From: an uncultured Eggerthella sp.
GTDB taxonomy: Bacteria; Actinomycetota; Coriobacteriia; Coriobacteriales; Eggerthellaceae
NCBI GenBank assembly: GCA_937998355.1
Contig: CALLDI010000011.1
Span: forward strand, 62,001-126,000
Direction of reading: 5' to 3'
Length of the DNA stretch: 64,000 nucleotides
Both the position numbers and the translations under genes were made by a program. Shown here one piece after another: positions 16,703-26,198 of the stretch. Within the stretch, counting starts at the first letter, position 1; each line of letters starts with the position of its first letter. The notes under the pieces are model-generated. The model was given only the letters and a program-made list of their open reading frames with translations. It was not told the origin of the DNA and ran no database searches.

Positions 16703-18133
16703 CTAGCGGTGCGCGCGATAGCATTCGAGCGCGAAGGCGAGCAGCGCATCGTGATCGGCTTCCAGGCGTTCTTCGACCACTTCCTGAAAGGCTGCCTCCA
16801 GTAATTCGCCTACTATCGGGCCTTTTGGTACGCCCGCAGCAAGCAGATCGTTTCCCGAGAGCGGTAGATCGCGCGGAGAGAAGAGCGCATCATCTGTCAG
16901 CATCTCTTCGAACAGCGCTTCGATCTCGTCCGTTATCGCAACGCGATCGTGGTATTCAGGCGCTTGCGCCAGCGAATCGGCGCGCATCAGATCGCAGATC
17001 GCATGAAAGAGATACTCCTTGTGATCGAGCTTCGCGAAGAGCTTGCGGATCGACTTCTTCGTGACGGCAGGTCGTGCATCGTGATAACGCACGAGCAAGC
17101 AAAGATCGTGCGTGAATGCACGTGAGAAATGCAGCCGCTTAGCGATGGCGCGTACGTGCTCTTCGCTCACTTTCGGATGACCATACATATGGCCCACACC
17201 TGCTTCGTCGGTGAAGAAGGTATCGGGCTTTCCGGCGTCATGCAGCAGCCCTGCCCAGCGCGAGAGTGGGGTGGCAGGAGAGTAGTGGACCACCCAGGCA
17301 GTGTGCTCGTACACGTCGTAGATGTGATATTTCGTCTTCTGATCGAGCCCTTCCATGGGCTCGAGTTCAGGAAGCACGACGTTGAGAATGGTGGTGTGGT
17401 GCATCAGAACATCGAACACCGCCTGTCCGCATAAGAGTTTCGTCAGTTCGTCTTCGATGCGCTCGCCTGCGATCAGGCGCAGGTCGTTTCGATGAGCGTT
17501 CGCTGCTTCGATGGTGCTCGCGTTGAGAGTGAACCCGAGCTGAGATGCGAAGCGAAGCGCGCGAAGGATGCGCAGTGCATCTTCGGAGAAGCGCTTCTCG
17601 GCATCACCCACGCACCGGATCAAACCTGCTTCCAGATCCTGTTGTCCGCCGAACGGATCGAGGAGGCCTCGACGAGGATGAAATGCCATCGTGTTGATGG
17701 TGAAGTCGCGGCGCGCAAGGTCCTCTTCGATCGAGTCCGTGAACGTGACCTCGGAAGGGTGACGGTGATCGAGGTATTCGCCTTCGGTGCGAAACGTGGT
17801 GATCTCGAGCACGTGGTCGTTCGCCACGATCGTGAGCGTGCCATGCTTGGTGCCCGTCTCGTGGACCGCGAAGCCAGCGGCAAGGCAGAGTTCCTTGGTC
17901 GTCTGCCACGAAGCGGCGCTCGCCAGGTCGAAATCGTGCAGCGGCCTGCCGAGCAGAAGATCGCGTACGAATCCGCCGACCAACCAGGTCTCATACCCGG
18001 CATGCTCGAGCGTGTCGATCACGTCGATGACGCTCTTAGGCACCGCATCGCCTAGATCGAACGAAGGCCGATCGAGCGATCGGCCTTGCGGTTCAGAAGA
18101 TGATATGCGTGATATGTCGCGATCTTGTTCCAT
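16703..18133 (-). CDS. cca: CCA-adding enzyme / poly(A) polymerase family with HD domain
   Basis: Adds or repairs the tRNA 3'-CCA end. It has 476 residues. The class II nucleotidyltransferase head carries WLVGGFVRDLLLG and the metal motif DFDLA (about residues 45-65), then RRDFTINTMA and the RNA-binding segments. A C-terminal HD phosphohydrolase domain shows LLHDAGKP and GHPKVSEE. The ATG at 18133 has GAGGGG nine bases upstream; the longer open frame would overlap the upstream crotonase gene. Both tRNA genes in this window already encode CCA, so repair may be the main role. Confidence 0.93.
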   Translation of the reverse strand: MEQDRDISRISSSEPQGRSLDRPSFDLGDAVPKSVIDVIDTLEHAGYETWLVGGFVRDLLLGRPLHDFDLASAASWQTTKELCLAAGFAVHETGTKHGTLTIVANDHVLEITTFRTEGEYLDHRHPSEVTFTDSIEEDLARRDFTINTMAFHPRRGLLDPFGGQQDLEAGLIRCVGDAEKRFSEDALRILRALRFASQLGFTLNASTIEAANAHRNDLRLIAGERIEDELTKLLCGQAVFDVLMHHTTILNVVLPELEPMEGLDQKTKYHIYDVYEHTAWVVHYSPATPLSRWAGLLHDAGKPDTFFTDEAGVGHMYGHPKVSEEHVRAIAKRLHFSRAFTHDLCLLVRYHDARPAVTKKSIRKLFAKLDHKEYLFHAICDLMRADSLAQAPEYHDRVAITDEIEALFEEMLTDDALFSPRDLPLSGNDLLAAGVPKGPIVGELLEAAFQEVVEERLEADHDALLAFALECYRAHR

Positions 18134-18173
18134 AGCTAAGCCCCTCACGAAAAGCTTAGCACACCTGCAGGGG

Positions 18174-18962
18174 CTAGCGTCCGGTCCAGTGCGGTTTGCG
18201 CTTCTCGGCGAACGCGACCTCGCCTTCGTGCGCGTCGGCGCTGGCGCGAGTGATCTTCTCGTATTCCTCGAGCGTCTCCCAGCCCTGCGAAGGATAGACC
18301 GGGCTCTGTCCGAACGTCTCCATAGCGGTCTTCTTGGTGTATTTGATCGACAGCGGAGCACCCAGTGCGATCTTCTGCGCCAGCTCGACCGCCTTGTCGA
18401 CCACCTGGTCTTCGGGAACGACGTAGTTCACGAGACCCCAGTCGAGCGCTTTCTGCGCCGAGATCGGCTCGGCTACCAAGAGCAGTTCCATGGCGAACTT
18501 CGTCGGGATCTGTTGTGCGATACGAAGCAGCGTGCCGCCGCCCGCCGCTGTGAGGCCGACGCGTGGCTCGGGCAGGCCGAAGACGGAATCGTCAGCTGCC
18601 ACTGCCAGGTCGCACGCGACGACGATCTCGACACCGCCGCCGAGCGCCTTGCCGTGCACCGCAGCGATGAGCGGCTTGTCGAAGTAACGCTTCGTCATGG
18701 CCGCGAACCCCCATTTCTCGCGACCTTCGGGCATCTGCCACGCATCGTCTGCCAGCTCTTTCAGGTCCGAGCCTGCGCAGAAGACATGGCCGTTGTTGGT
18801 GAGCACGCACGCGCGCAATTCGTCGTTCTTATCCCAATAATCGAGCGCATCGCTGAGCTCTTTGGTCATGAGATTGTTGATGGCGTTGCACGCTTCGAGA
18901 CGGTTGAACGTGATGATGAACACTCCGTCACGTTCTTCGGTCAGAATCGTTTCGAAATCCAT
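18174..18962 (-). CDS. Enoyl-CoA hydratase/isomerase (crotonase) family, CaiD-like
   Basis: Crotonase-fold CoA enzyme of 262 residues. The oxyanion-hole segment FCAGSDLKEL (about residues 61-70) and GGGVEIVVACDLAVA with a glutamate (about 110) are present, as is the second glutamate in FGLPEPRVGL. Both catalytic-type acids of hydratases are therefore retained. The C-terminal EGEVAFAEKRKPHWTGR ending resembles carnityl-CoA dehydratase CaiD and other enoyl-CoA hydratases. Its substrate cannot be read. It is transcribed away from the UbiB-like gene and just upstream of cca; no CoA-transferase or dehydrogenase is adjacent. Confidence 0.85.
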   Translation of the reverse strand: MDFETILTEERDGVFIITFNRLEACNAINNLMTKELSDALDYWDKNDELRACVLTNNGHVFCAGSDLKELADDAWQMPEGREKWGFAAMTKRYFDKPLIAAVHGKALGGGVEIVVACDLAVAADDSVFGLPEPRVGLTAAGGGTLLRIAQQIPTKFAMELLLVAEPISAQKALDWGLVNYVVPEDQVVDKAVELAQKIALGAPLSIKYTKKTAMETFGQSPVYPSQGWETLEEYEKITRASADAHEGEVAFAEKRKPHWTGR

Positions 18963-18993
18963 GGATCCCCCTTATCCTTGCGATCTTCATTTC

Positions 18994-18999
18994 AGTATA
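18994..18999 (-). promoter_or_regulatory. Candidate -10 of the crotonase gene
   Basis: On the minus strand this reads TATACT, 31 bases before the crotonase start. No good -35 is visible. The rest of the 236-base divergent gap (18963-19198) holds the short inverted repeat CATTA/TAATG at 19063-19079 and a GGGGTG/CACCCC hairpin at 19157-19176 near the next ribosome site. Confidence 0.3.
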
Positions 19000-19198
19000 G
19001 AGCTAAAGCGGCTTCGTGCAGGACTGTTACCTGATTGAGATTCTTGCGACTTTTCGTCGGATCATTAGTTTTCATAATGAATGCCGTGTGAAATCGACAG
19101 CTCATCATCAGTTTGGTGTTCTCTTCATGCGCCAGACGCGCTTTGGTTAAGCTTGAGGGGTGCGCAGAATCACCCCGTGCGCTCAGGAGGAAAAGGCA

Positions 19199-20851
19199 AT
19201 GCCAACGTTCAAGCAGTTGATGAAGCTCGCTCAAGTCACCGTGAACGACAAGACGTCGGGCAAACGAGCGAAAGAGATCGTCGCGATCATCAAGAAGGAC
19301 CAGGTCCTGCACGGCATGGACCCGCAGAAGGCCGTGCGCTTCCTGGAAGATCTCGGTCCAACGTACGTGAAGATCGGACAGCTTGCATCGAATCGCGCCG
19401 ACTTGCTTCCGGCGGCTTACTGCGAGGCGTTCGCGAATCTTCGCAGCAACGTCGATCCGCTCGATTTCGAGACGGTCATCACGTGCATCGAAGAGGACTA
19501 TGGCCAGCCATGGAGCGCGGTGTTCGCGGAGATCGATGAAACGCCGCTCGGGTCAGCCTCCATCGCGCAGGTCCATAAAGCGACGCTGCATGATGGGACC
19601 GTCGTCGCGGTGAAGGTGCGCAGGCCTGGCATCAAGGAAGAGATGGCCGAGGATCTTACGCTGCTGCGGCATCTGCTCACGCTCGCTGAATTCGGTAGTA
19701 CTGAGCATGAAAGCCTTATCGATTCCTTCGAGGGGCTGCTGACCGAACTCGAGCGCACCACCGAAAGCGAACTCGACTTCACGATCGAGCTCAACAACCT
19801 CGTGCGATTCCATCACGAGCTGGAGAGCAGCGAAGGGGTCACCTGTCCGCGACCATTCCCAGAATACTCTTCTGAATCCATTCTGGTGATGGAGTACGTC
19901 TCTGGTCCCGAGATCAACGATCATGCAGCGCTTCTGGCGGAAGGAAACGACCTCGACGAGCTGGCGAATCGGTTGGCGCAAAACTACATCTCTCAGGTCA
20001 TCGATGCGGGGTTCTTCCATGCCGATCCGCATGAGGGAAACATCATCGTGCGTGATCACGAGATCTACTGGATCGATCTGGGTATGACCGGCTCGCTCAA
20101 TTCATCGCAGCGCGCGCTCGTGAATCAGGCGTTCGCTGCCATAGCGGCGAAGGATCCGTATGAGTTGAAAGAGGCGGCGCTTGGTCTCACCACCATGAAG
20201 GGTCCGGTGAACCAGGGGAGGCTCTTGCAGCAGATGAGCGAACTGCTGAATTCCTATGGCACGGCTGACTTAGAGGACATCAACATCGGCGAAGCCTTCA
20301 TGGACATCATCGAGATCCTGCGCTCGCAGAACCTTTCCATCAATCCATCCTTCACCATGCTGGCGCGCGGCTTTCTGACCATCGAGGGTGTGGTCAGTGA
20401 TCTGTCTCCTACCACTAACATCATCCGCATCGTGCAGGATCATGTGCAGAAGAAGACGCTGACCTTGGATGCGATGATGCAGAAGATGAAGGAGATGACC
20501 ATCCAAACAGCGCATTCGGTCGATGCGAGCACGAAGATCCCTACGCAGGTCTCTCACACGCTCGACATGCTCAACGAAGGCGAGCTACGCCTGGGGGCGG
20601 ATATGGATGTGCCGAAGAGCGTCACGTCGACAGCGTATTCGCTCACCGGTTATCTGGCGTTCGCGCTCATATCGGCGGGTCTCTTCATCGGTTCGAGCAT
20701 CGTGTGCACCACCAAGATGCAGCCTGAATTCTTGGGCGTGCCGCTGCTCGGCGTGATCGGGTACGTGAGCGCATTCGTGCTGGGTGCGTATGTAATTTGG
20801 CAGATGTTTTCAGCGCGCCACAAGACCCGCAACGACGAAGACATAAAGTAA
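19199..20851 (+). CDS. ABC1/AarF/UbiB-type atypical kinase
   Basis: Membrane-associated protein-kinase-like ATPase of 550 residues. It has the KxGQ motif (YVKIGQLASNR, about residues 58-68), the alanine-type loop PLGSASIAQVH (about 117-127), the ion-pair lysine in VAVKVRRPG, and FFHADPHEGN with IDLGMTG as metal and substrate segments. Two membrane helices close the C-terminus. The family supports quinone and isoprenoid lipid metabolism; the bacterium's use is unknown. The ATG at 19199 follows AGGAGG, so the in-frame upstream ATG at 19160 is rejected. Confidence 0.9.
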   Translation: MPTFKQLMKLAQVTVNDKTSGKRAKEIVAIIKKDQVLHGMDPQKAVRFLEDLGPTYVKIGQLASNRADLLPAAYCEAFANLRSNVDPLDFETVITCIEEDYGQPWSAVFAEIDETPLGSASIAQVHKATLHDGTVVAVKVRRPGIKEEMAEDLTLLRHLLTLAEFGSTEHESLIDSFEGLLTELERTTESELDFTIELNNLVRFHHELESSEGVTCPRPFPEYSSESILVMEYVSGPEINDHAALLAEGNDLDELANRLAQNYISQVIDAGFFHADPHEGNIIVRDHEIYWIDLGMTGSLNSSQRALVNQAFAAIAAKDPYELKEAALGLTTMKGPVNQGRLLQQMSELLNSYGTADLEDINIGEAFMDIIEILRSQNLSINPSFTMLARGFLTIEGVVSDLSPTTNIIRIVQDHVQKKTLTLDAMMQKMKEMTIQTAHSVDASTKIPTQVSHTLDMLNEGELRLGADMDVPKSVTSTAYSLTGYLAFALISAGLFIGSSIVCTTKMQPEFLGVPLLGVIGYVSAFVLGAYVIWQMFSARHKTRNDEDIK

Positions 20852-20895
20852 AATCTTCTTAGATATTCTTGCCGCGCTCCGAGAAAGGCTCGTTC

Positions 20896-22587
20896 ATGCT
20901 CGATGAAATGCATATTGCAAATGTTGCGCTCATTCGCGATACGCTCTTCCAGCCCTCATCAGGCATGACGGTCATAACGGGCGAGACCGGTTCGGGCAAG
21001 ACGGCGCTCTTGAATGCGCTCAAGCTCTTGGTGGGCGAGCGCGCGAATGCGGGCATGATCCGTGAAGGCGCAGGCGAACTCTGCGTCGAAGGGCGCTTCT
21101 TCCTCGATGCGAGCGATCCGGTAGCCGCTGAAGGGCGCGCGAAGGATGCCGCAGGTGCAACGCATCTGTTCTCCGAAGACGGTACGGTCGTGTGTCGTCG
21201 CGTGGGACTCAACGGCCGTTCGCGCGTGACCATCGATGGGTCGCTCGCGGGCGTGAAGGATCTTGCCGCAGGTGCGGGCGCGAGCATCGACCTGTGTGGC
21301 CAGCACGAACATCAGCAGCTGTTGAACGCCTCGTACCAGCGCATGCTCTTCGATCGCTGGGGCGCAGCCGAGATCGACGGTGCGCTCGCGCGCTATCAGG
21401 CAGCGTTCGACGACCGGGCTGCCGCGCAGGCGGAGGTCGAACGGTTGCAGGCGATGAGTCAGGCCGACAGCGTGGCGCTCGATCGCGCGCGCTTCACGGC
21501 CGAGCAGATCGAAGCGGTCGACCCACACCCTGGCGAATACGAAACGCTGCTCCAAGAGCTACCGTTCTACGAGAATGCGGAGATGCTGGTCTCGGAGGCT
21601 CGCTCGAGCTATGAGGTGCTCACAGGGGAGGGCGGCATCGTCGAACAGTTGGAGAGCGTGGCGACTTCGCTCGACAAGATCTGCGCAGTGGACGACTCGC
21701 TGGCCGCGCAACAGAAGACGCTGCGCGAAGCATTCTTCCAGATCGAAGATCTTGGCCATGAGCTCGCACGCTACCGAACGAGCATCGATTTTTCCGAAGA
21801 CGAGCTCGAGGTCCGTCAGACGCGTCTTTCGGCGCTCCAGGGCATCATGCGTGGGTATGGTCCGACGATGGATGAAGTGTTCGCCACATACGAAGAGGCG
21901 AAACGTCTGATCGAGTCGTTCGATTCGTGCGATGAACTGCTCGCGCGTGCCAACCACGCGCTATCCGAAGCAGAAGATCGACTCGTCACTACAGCTGACG
22001 AACTGGCGGCTGCGCGCGAGGTGGTCGCGCCTCGGTTCGCTGCAGCGGTCACGCAGCAGATGGCGCGTCTCGAGATGGGAAGCGCATCGCTTTCGGTCTC
22101 GCTCGAAGACCTGCCACGCGATGCCTGGACGAGATGGGGTTCGCAGAGCCTCGATTATCTGTTCATGCCAGGTGCGGGCCTCACTCCGCAAAAGCTCTCT
22201 TCGATCGCATCGGGCGGCGAGATCAGCCGTGTCATGCTCGCGCTCAAGGTGGTGCTGGGTAGTTGCGACGATGTCGATACGCTCGTGTTCGACGAGATCG
22301 ATGCAGGCGTGGGCGGTAAGACGGCGCTCGCGCTGGCGGCCGTGCTGAAGGATCTTGCGAAGACGCATCAGGTCATAGTGGTCACGCATCTTCCGCAGGT
22401 TGCGGTGGTGGGTGATGTTCACTACCTCGTCGAGAAGCATGAGGATCCCGAATTGGTCACCGATATCCGCCTGCTCTCATCAGAAGATCGTGTCGCGGAG
22501 ATTGCGCGCATGCTCTCGGGGCATACCGATCCTACCTCGCTCGCACATGCGGAAGAGTTGCTCGCTGCTGCACATCTGGCGCAATAG
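20896..22587 (+). CDS. recN: DNA repair ATPase RecN
   Basis: SMC-like protein acting early in double-strand-break repair. It has 563 residues. Walker A is GETGSGKTALL (about residues 30-40), two coiled-coil arms flank the centre, and the ABC signature LSSIASGGEISRVMLAL and Walker B TLVFDEIDAGVGGKTA are in the C-terminal third. The motif after them, VVTHLPQVA, is standard. ATG at 20896 with GAGAAAGG upstream; the open frame upstream of it adds nothing family-like. It ends in front of the palindromic element at 22599. Confidence 0.96.
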   Translation: MLDEMHIANVALIRDTLFQPSSGMTVITGETGSGKTALLNALKLLVGERANAGMIREGAGELCVEGRFFLDASDPVAAEGRAKDAAGATHLFSEDGTVVCRRVGLNGRSRVTIDGSLAGVKDLAAGAGASIDLCGQHEHQQLLNASYQRMLFDRWGAAEIDGALARYQAAFDDRAAAQAEVERLQAMSQADSVALDRARFTAEQIEAVDPHPGEYETLLQELPFYENAEMLVSEARSSYEVLTGEGGIVEQLESVATSLDKICAVDDSLAAQQKTLREAFFQIEDLGHELARYRTSIDFSEDELEVRQTRLSALQGIMRGYGPTMDEVFATYEEAKRLIESFDSCDELLARANHALSEAEDRLVTTADELAAAREVVAPRFAAAVTQQMARLEMGSASLSVSLEDLPRDAWTRWGSQSLDYLFMPGAGLTPQKLSSIASGGEISRVMLALKVVLGSCDDVDTLVFDEIDAGVGGKTALALAAVLKDLAKTHQVIVVTHLPQVAVVGDVHYLVEKHEDPELVTDIRLLSSEDRVAEIARMLSGHTDPTSLAHAEELLAAAHLAQ

Positions 22588-22598
22588 GAGGGGTATGC

Positions 22599-22758
22599 CA
22601 CTACGGCTGCTCGTTCAGCGCAGGGTTAAAGGCCCAGGCTCCAGCGTCGCTCGTTCGAGCTAACTTTCGTTCCTTCGTCACGAAAGTGGATCTCTCACCT
22701 TCGCTTTGGCCAAGTCGCCCGTGTCCTTCAGCCCTGCACTGAACGAGCAGCCGTAGTG
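22599..22758. repeat. 160-bp imperfect palindrome between recN and nfo
   Basis: The outer 40 bases at 22599-22638 match the reverse complement of 22719-22758 at 34 positions, and the outermost 20 (CACTACGGCTGCTCGTTCAG) are identical. An independent inner hairpin pairs ACTTTCGT (22663-22670) with ACGAAAGT (22680-22687). On the minus strand the right half is open as a 30-codon frame starting MSLSHYGCSFSAGLKDTGD. The element fills the gap between two convergent genes. It looks like a mobile palindromic element, a REP-like repeat or a structured RNA. There is no second copy in the window that I could see. Confidence 0.75.
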
Positions 22759-22804
22759 ACTGAGCGACATCTTTACGGCCTTGCTCCTGTTCGATAGAGG
22801 GCGA

Positions 22805-23644
22805 TCAAAGGCGCACTGCATCGCGGAAGAAGGCGATCTCCTTGGCGTAGCCAGGCAGTTCATTGGGGGTCTCGAGGATGGCGGGGAGGCCTTGTAGCGC
22901 GGGATGTTGCAGCACGGTAACGAGCGCTTCGGCCCCGATCTCGCCTTCGCCGATGCGGGCGTGACGATCCTTGTGCGCGCCGCAGGGGTTCAGCGAATCG
23001 TTGATATGGAGCGCCTTCAGGTGTTCGAGCCCGATCACGCGGTCGAATTCTTCGATCACGCCGTCAAGATCGTTCTTGATGTCGTAGCCACCATCCCAGA
23101 TATGACAGGTGTCGAGGCACACGCCCACCTTCTCGGGATGATCCATGCGCTCGCGAATAGCGGCGAGTTCTTCGAATCTACCGCCCACTTCCGAGCCTTT
23201 GCCCGCCATGGTCTCGAGCAAGAGCGTGGTGGTTTGGTCGGGCGTGATGACCTTGTTCAGCGTCTCGGCTATCTGCTCGATGCCTACTTCGGCGCCTTGA
23301 CCGGTATGAGAGCCGGGATGCATGTTGAAGAGCTGCCCCGGGGTGTTCTCCATGCGCATGAGGTCATCCGTGAGCGCTTGCAGCGCGAATTCGCGCACCG
23401 ATTCTTTAGCTGAACAGGGGTTGATGGTGTACGAGCCGTGCGCGACGATCGGACCCATGCCGATCTCTTCGCAAGCAGCCTGGAAACGTTCGATGTCTTC
23501 AGGATCGATCGCTTTCGCCGCGCCACCGCGTGGGTTGCGCGTGAAGAACGCGAAGGTATTCGCGCCGATGTTCTCGGCAGTGCGCGCCATCGCTTCGTAT
23601 CCTTTTCCCGAAGACAGATGACAACCTATTATCAGCTCGCTCAT
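22805..23644 (-). CDS. nfo: Endonuclease IV (AP endonuclease)
   Basis: Zinc-dependent apurinic/apyrimidinic endonuclease of base-excision repair. It has 279 residues, close to the family norm. The signatures GANTFAFFTRNPRGG, VAHGSYTINPC, LLLETMAGKG, VCLDTCHIWDGGYD and HINDSLNPCGAHKDRHARIGEG are all present, giving the nine zinc-ligand positions of the TIM barrel. The second ATG (23644) is preferred over that at 23650, because GAGAGGG is seven bases upstream of it. It lies next to recN, another repair gene, but in convergent orientation. Confidence 0.95.
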   Translation of the reverse strand: MSELIIGCHLSSGKGYEAMARTAENIGANTFAFFTRNPRGGAAKAIDPEDIERFQAACEEIGMGPIVAHGSYTINPCSAKESVREFALQALTDDLMRMENTPGQLFNMHPGSHTGQGAEVGIEQIAETLNKVITPDQTTTLLLETMAGKGSEVGGRFEELAAIRERMDHPEKVGVCLDTCHIWDGGYDIKNDLDGVIEEFDRVIGLEHLKALHINDSLNPCGAHKDRHARIGEGEIGAEALVTVLQHPALQGLPAILETPNELPGYAKEIAFFRDAVRL

Positions 23645-23682
23645 GGCCATGCCCTCTCTGTATGCGATTTCCTATTTTATCC

Positions 23683-23711
23683 TTGCACAAGATGAGCGGT
23701 TTGGATACGAT
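23683..23711 (+). promoter_or_regulatory. Candidate promoter for the transaldolase-rho transcript
   Basis: TTGCAC at 23683-23688 and TACGAT at 23706-23711, spacer 17, in the divergent gap between nfo and the transaldolase gene. Both boxes are imperfect. Confidence 0.35.
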
Positions 23712-23801
23712 GAAAACATCTTTTATATCTCCCCCCATTTGCATATCGCGCAGCGTCTCGTTCTTGCATACTGCCTTTATGTGTACCAGTCTAAGGAGGA
23801 C

Positions 23802-24464
23802 ATGGTGAAATTCTTTTTGGATACCGCAGACATCAAAGAGATCGAGGAGGCGAACAGCTGGGGCGCCATCGCAGGCGTTACCACCAACCCCACGCTCTAT
23901 TCGCGCGTAGGGGGCAAGCTTTCCGATTTTCATGATCACATCAAGCTCATCTGCGACATCGTGCAAGGTCCTGTTTCGGCTGAGTCCGTCGCGATGACGC
24001 GTGACGAGATCTTCGCCGATGGCAAGAAGCTCGCTGCTATCGACCCGCACGTGGTCGTGAAGATCCCGACCATGATCGAAGGCCTAGCCGCCACCAAGAT
24101 GCTGGCTGCTGAAGGCATCCCCGTGAACATGACGCTGTGCTTCACGGTGCCGCAGGCTATCCTCGCTGCACGCTCGGGCGCGCGCTACATCTCGCCGTTC
24201 GTCGGTCGTTTCGACGACATCTCCGAAGACGGCATCCCGCAGCTCGTCAACGTGGTCGCCGCGATGGAGAACTACGACTTCGGCCATGAATGCGAGGTCA
24301 TCGCTGCTTCCATCCGTAGCGCGAACCATGTCACCCAGGCTGCGCTCATGGGTGCGGATATCGCCACGGTGCCCTTCGGCGTATTGAAGAAGTGCATCGA
24401 GCATCCGCTCACCGACCGCGGCCTCGAATCGTTCTTGAAGGACTGGGAGAAGGTAGCTGAATAA
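23802..24464 (+). CDS. Fructose-6-phosphate aldolase / TalC-type transaldolase
   Basis: Schiff-base aldolase of the small transaldolase family, 220 residues. The N-terminus KFFLDTADIKEIEEA, then GVTTNPTL, the catalytic lysine in HVVVKIPTM (about residue 87), NMTLCFTVPQAILAARSGA and YISPFVGRFDD identify it. Whether it acts as fructose-6-phosphate aldolase or transaldolase cannot be decided here. The ATG at 23802 follows AAGGAGGA; the upstream open frame lacks family homology. The stop overlaps the rho start codon (TAATG), suggesting coupled translation with rho. Confidence 0.92.
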   Translation: MVKFFLDTADIKEIEEANSWGAIAGVTTNPTLYSRVGGKLSDFHDHIKLICDIVQGPVSAESVAMTRDEIFADGKKLAAIDPHVVVKIPTMIEGLAATKMLAAEGIPVNMTLCFTVPQAILAARSGARYISPFVGRFDDISEDGIPQLVNVVAAMENYDFGHECEVIAASIRSANHVTQAALMGADIATVPFGVLKKCIEHPLTDRGLESFLKDWEKVAE

Positions 24465-26155
24465 TGGCAGACGAAGCGCTCGAGCAGAGCCAAGACGCGG
24501 CTACCGAAGAGAAGCCGAAGACCACGCGTCGTCGTACGACGAAGAAGACCGCCGAAAAAGCAGCTGCAGCTGAATCGGCTGCTTCGACCGAAGAAGCACC
24601 TGCTGCTGCTCCGAAGAAACGCGGTCGTCCGCGTAAGACGCAGGTCGTCGACACGCCCGCTCCTGAAGCGAGCGATGCAAAGGCTTCCGAGTCGTCTTCT
24701 ACCTCCGATGGCGATAAGCAGGCGTCTTCCGACAAGGCGTCTCGCAACAACAATAACAACCATCGCAACAATCAGAAGAACAACGCGAAGAACCAGAACA
24801 AGCAGAACAACAATAACAACCATCGCCGCCAGCGCCGCCAGCACAACAATCAGCGCCGCGAGCCGGTAGTTCCGCAGACCACCAAGGAAGACCTCGAAGC
24901 GCTCAAGGTTGCCGAGCTGCGCGAAAAGGCAGACGAACTGGGCGTCGAGCACAAAGGTCTCAAGAAGGCCGAGCTCGTCGATGCGGTTCTGGAAGCCAGC
25001 GTGAAGGCAGAGGGCTTCGTCTCGACCGAAGGCGTGCTCGATATCCTCTCCGATGGCTATGGATTCCTGCGTACCAGTGGTTATCTGCCGGGTGAAAATG
25101 ATGTGTACGTCAGCCTCTCGATGATCCGTCGCAACGGTCTTCGCAAAGGCGATTACGTGACCGGTCATGTGCGCCCTGCGCGTCAGAACGAGAAGTACGC
25201 AGCGCTCCAAGAGATCGACACTGTGAACGGCACGCCCGTCGATGAACTGGGCAAGCGCGTACGCTTCTCCGATCTCACGCCCGTGTTCCCTGACGAACGT
25301 CTGAACATGGAACATGGCAAGAATACGCTCACCGCACGTGTCATCGATCTGGTGGCTCCTATCGGCAAGGGCCAGCGTGGCCTCATCGTCTCGCCGCCCA
25401 AGGCTGGTAAGACCACCGTGCTGAAGGATGTCGCGGCTGCTATCTCCGCGAACAACCCCGAGGTGCATCTCATGTATCTCGGCATCGACGAACGCCCCGA
25501 AGAAGCGACCGATATGGAGCGCTCCATTCGTGGCGAAGTCATCTCCTCCACTTTCGATATGCCGGCAGAGAACCACATCGCGGTGGCCGAGCTCGTGATC
25601 GAACGTGCGAAGCGCCTGGTGGAAGAGGGTAAGGATGTCGTCATCCTGCTCGACTCGATCACGCGTCTCGCTCGCGCGTACAACTTGGCACAGCCCGCAT
25701 CGGGCCGCATCCTCTCTGGTGGCGTCGATTCGACCGCGCTCTATCCGCCCAAGAAGTTCTTGGGTGCTGCGCGCAACATCGAGTTCGGCGGTTCGCTCAC
25801 CATCCTCGGCACCGCGCTCATCGACACCGGTTCGAAGATGGATGAGGTCATCTTCGAGGAATTCAAGGGCACGGGCAACATGGAAGTGAAGCTCGATCGC
25901 GCATTGGCCGATCGCCGCATCTTCCCGGCCATCGATCCCGTCTCTTCGGGCACGCGCCGTGAAGACTTGCTGCTCGATCAGCAAGAAGCGCCGCTCATCT
26001 GGGCAGTTCGCAGGATCCTTGCGAACCGGAACAATACCGAACGCGCGATGGAGTCGCTGCTCAAAGGCCTTTCGCAGACCAATACCAACCAGGAATTCTT
26101 GATCCGTGCTGCGAAGAAGATGCAAGGTCGTCAGCTGGAAGAGGTCGAGCTCTAA
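24464..26155 (+). CDS. rho: Transcription termination factor Rho with Asn/Arg-rich insertion
   Basis: Hexameric RNA-dependent ATPase that ends transcription. It has 563 residues, longer than the usual 420. Residues 1-130 form an Ala/Lys/Glu then Asn/Lys/Arg/Gln-rich disordered region (densest around 95-125), as in other high-GC Gram-positive Rho proteins. A Rho-N helical domain is near 138-175 and the cold-shock RNA-binding domain near 178-250 (GYGFLRTSGYLPGENDVYVS). The Walker A loop SPPKAGKTT is near 310-318, followed by IDERPEEATDMERS and VILLDSITRLARAYN. Confidence 0.96.
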   Translation: MADEALEQSQDAATEEKPKTTRRRTTKKTAEKAAAAESAASTEEAPAAAPKKRGRPRKTQVVDTPAPEASDAKASESSSTSDGDKQASSDKASRNNNNNHRNNQKNNAKNQNKQNNNNNHRRQRRQHNNQRREPVVPQTTKEDLEALKVAELREKADELGVEHKGLKKAELVDAVLEASVKAEGFVSTEGVLDILSDGYGFLRTSGYLPGENDVYVSLSMIRRNGLRKGDYVTGHVRPARQNEKYAALQEIDTVNGTPVDELGKRVRFSDLTPVFPDERLNMEHGKNTLTARVIDLVAPIGKGQRGLIVSPPKAGKTTVLKDVAAAISANNPEVHLMYLGIDERPEEATDMERSIRGEVISSTFDMPAENHIAVAELVIERAKRLVEEGKDVVILLDSITRLARAYNLAQPASGRILSGGVDSTALYPPKKFLGAARNIEFGGSLTILGTALIDTGSKMDEVIFEEFKGTGNMEVKLDRALADRRIFPAIDPVSSGTRREDLLLDQQEAPLIWAVRRILANRNNTERAMESLLKGLSQTNTNQEFLIRAAKKMQGRQLEEVEL

Positions 26156-26198
26156 GCGTTTCGTTCGCAGGCTGAACGCGAGCTCTGAAGGGAATCGG

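Noticed and set aside
18134..18361. N-terminal extension of the cca frame
   Set aside because: It overlaps the crotonase gene, is Arg/Ser-rich, and the inner ATG has a proper Shine-Dalgarno.
23643..23801. N-terminal extension of the transaldolase frame
   Set aside because: The family N-terminus and AAGGAGGA place the start at 23802.
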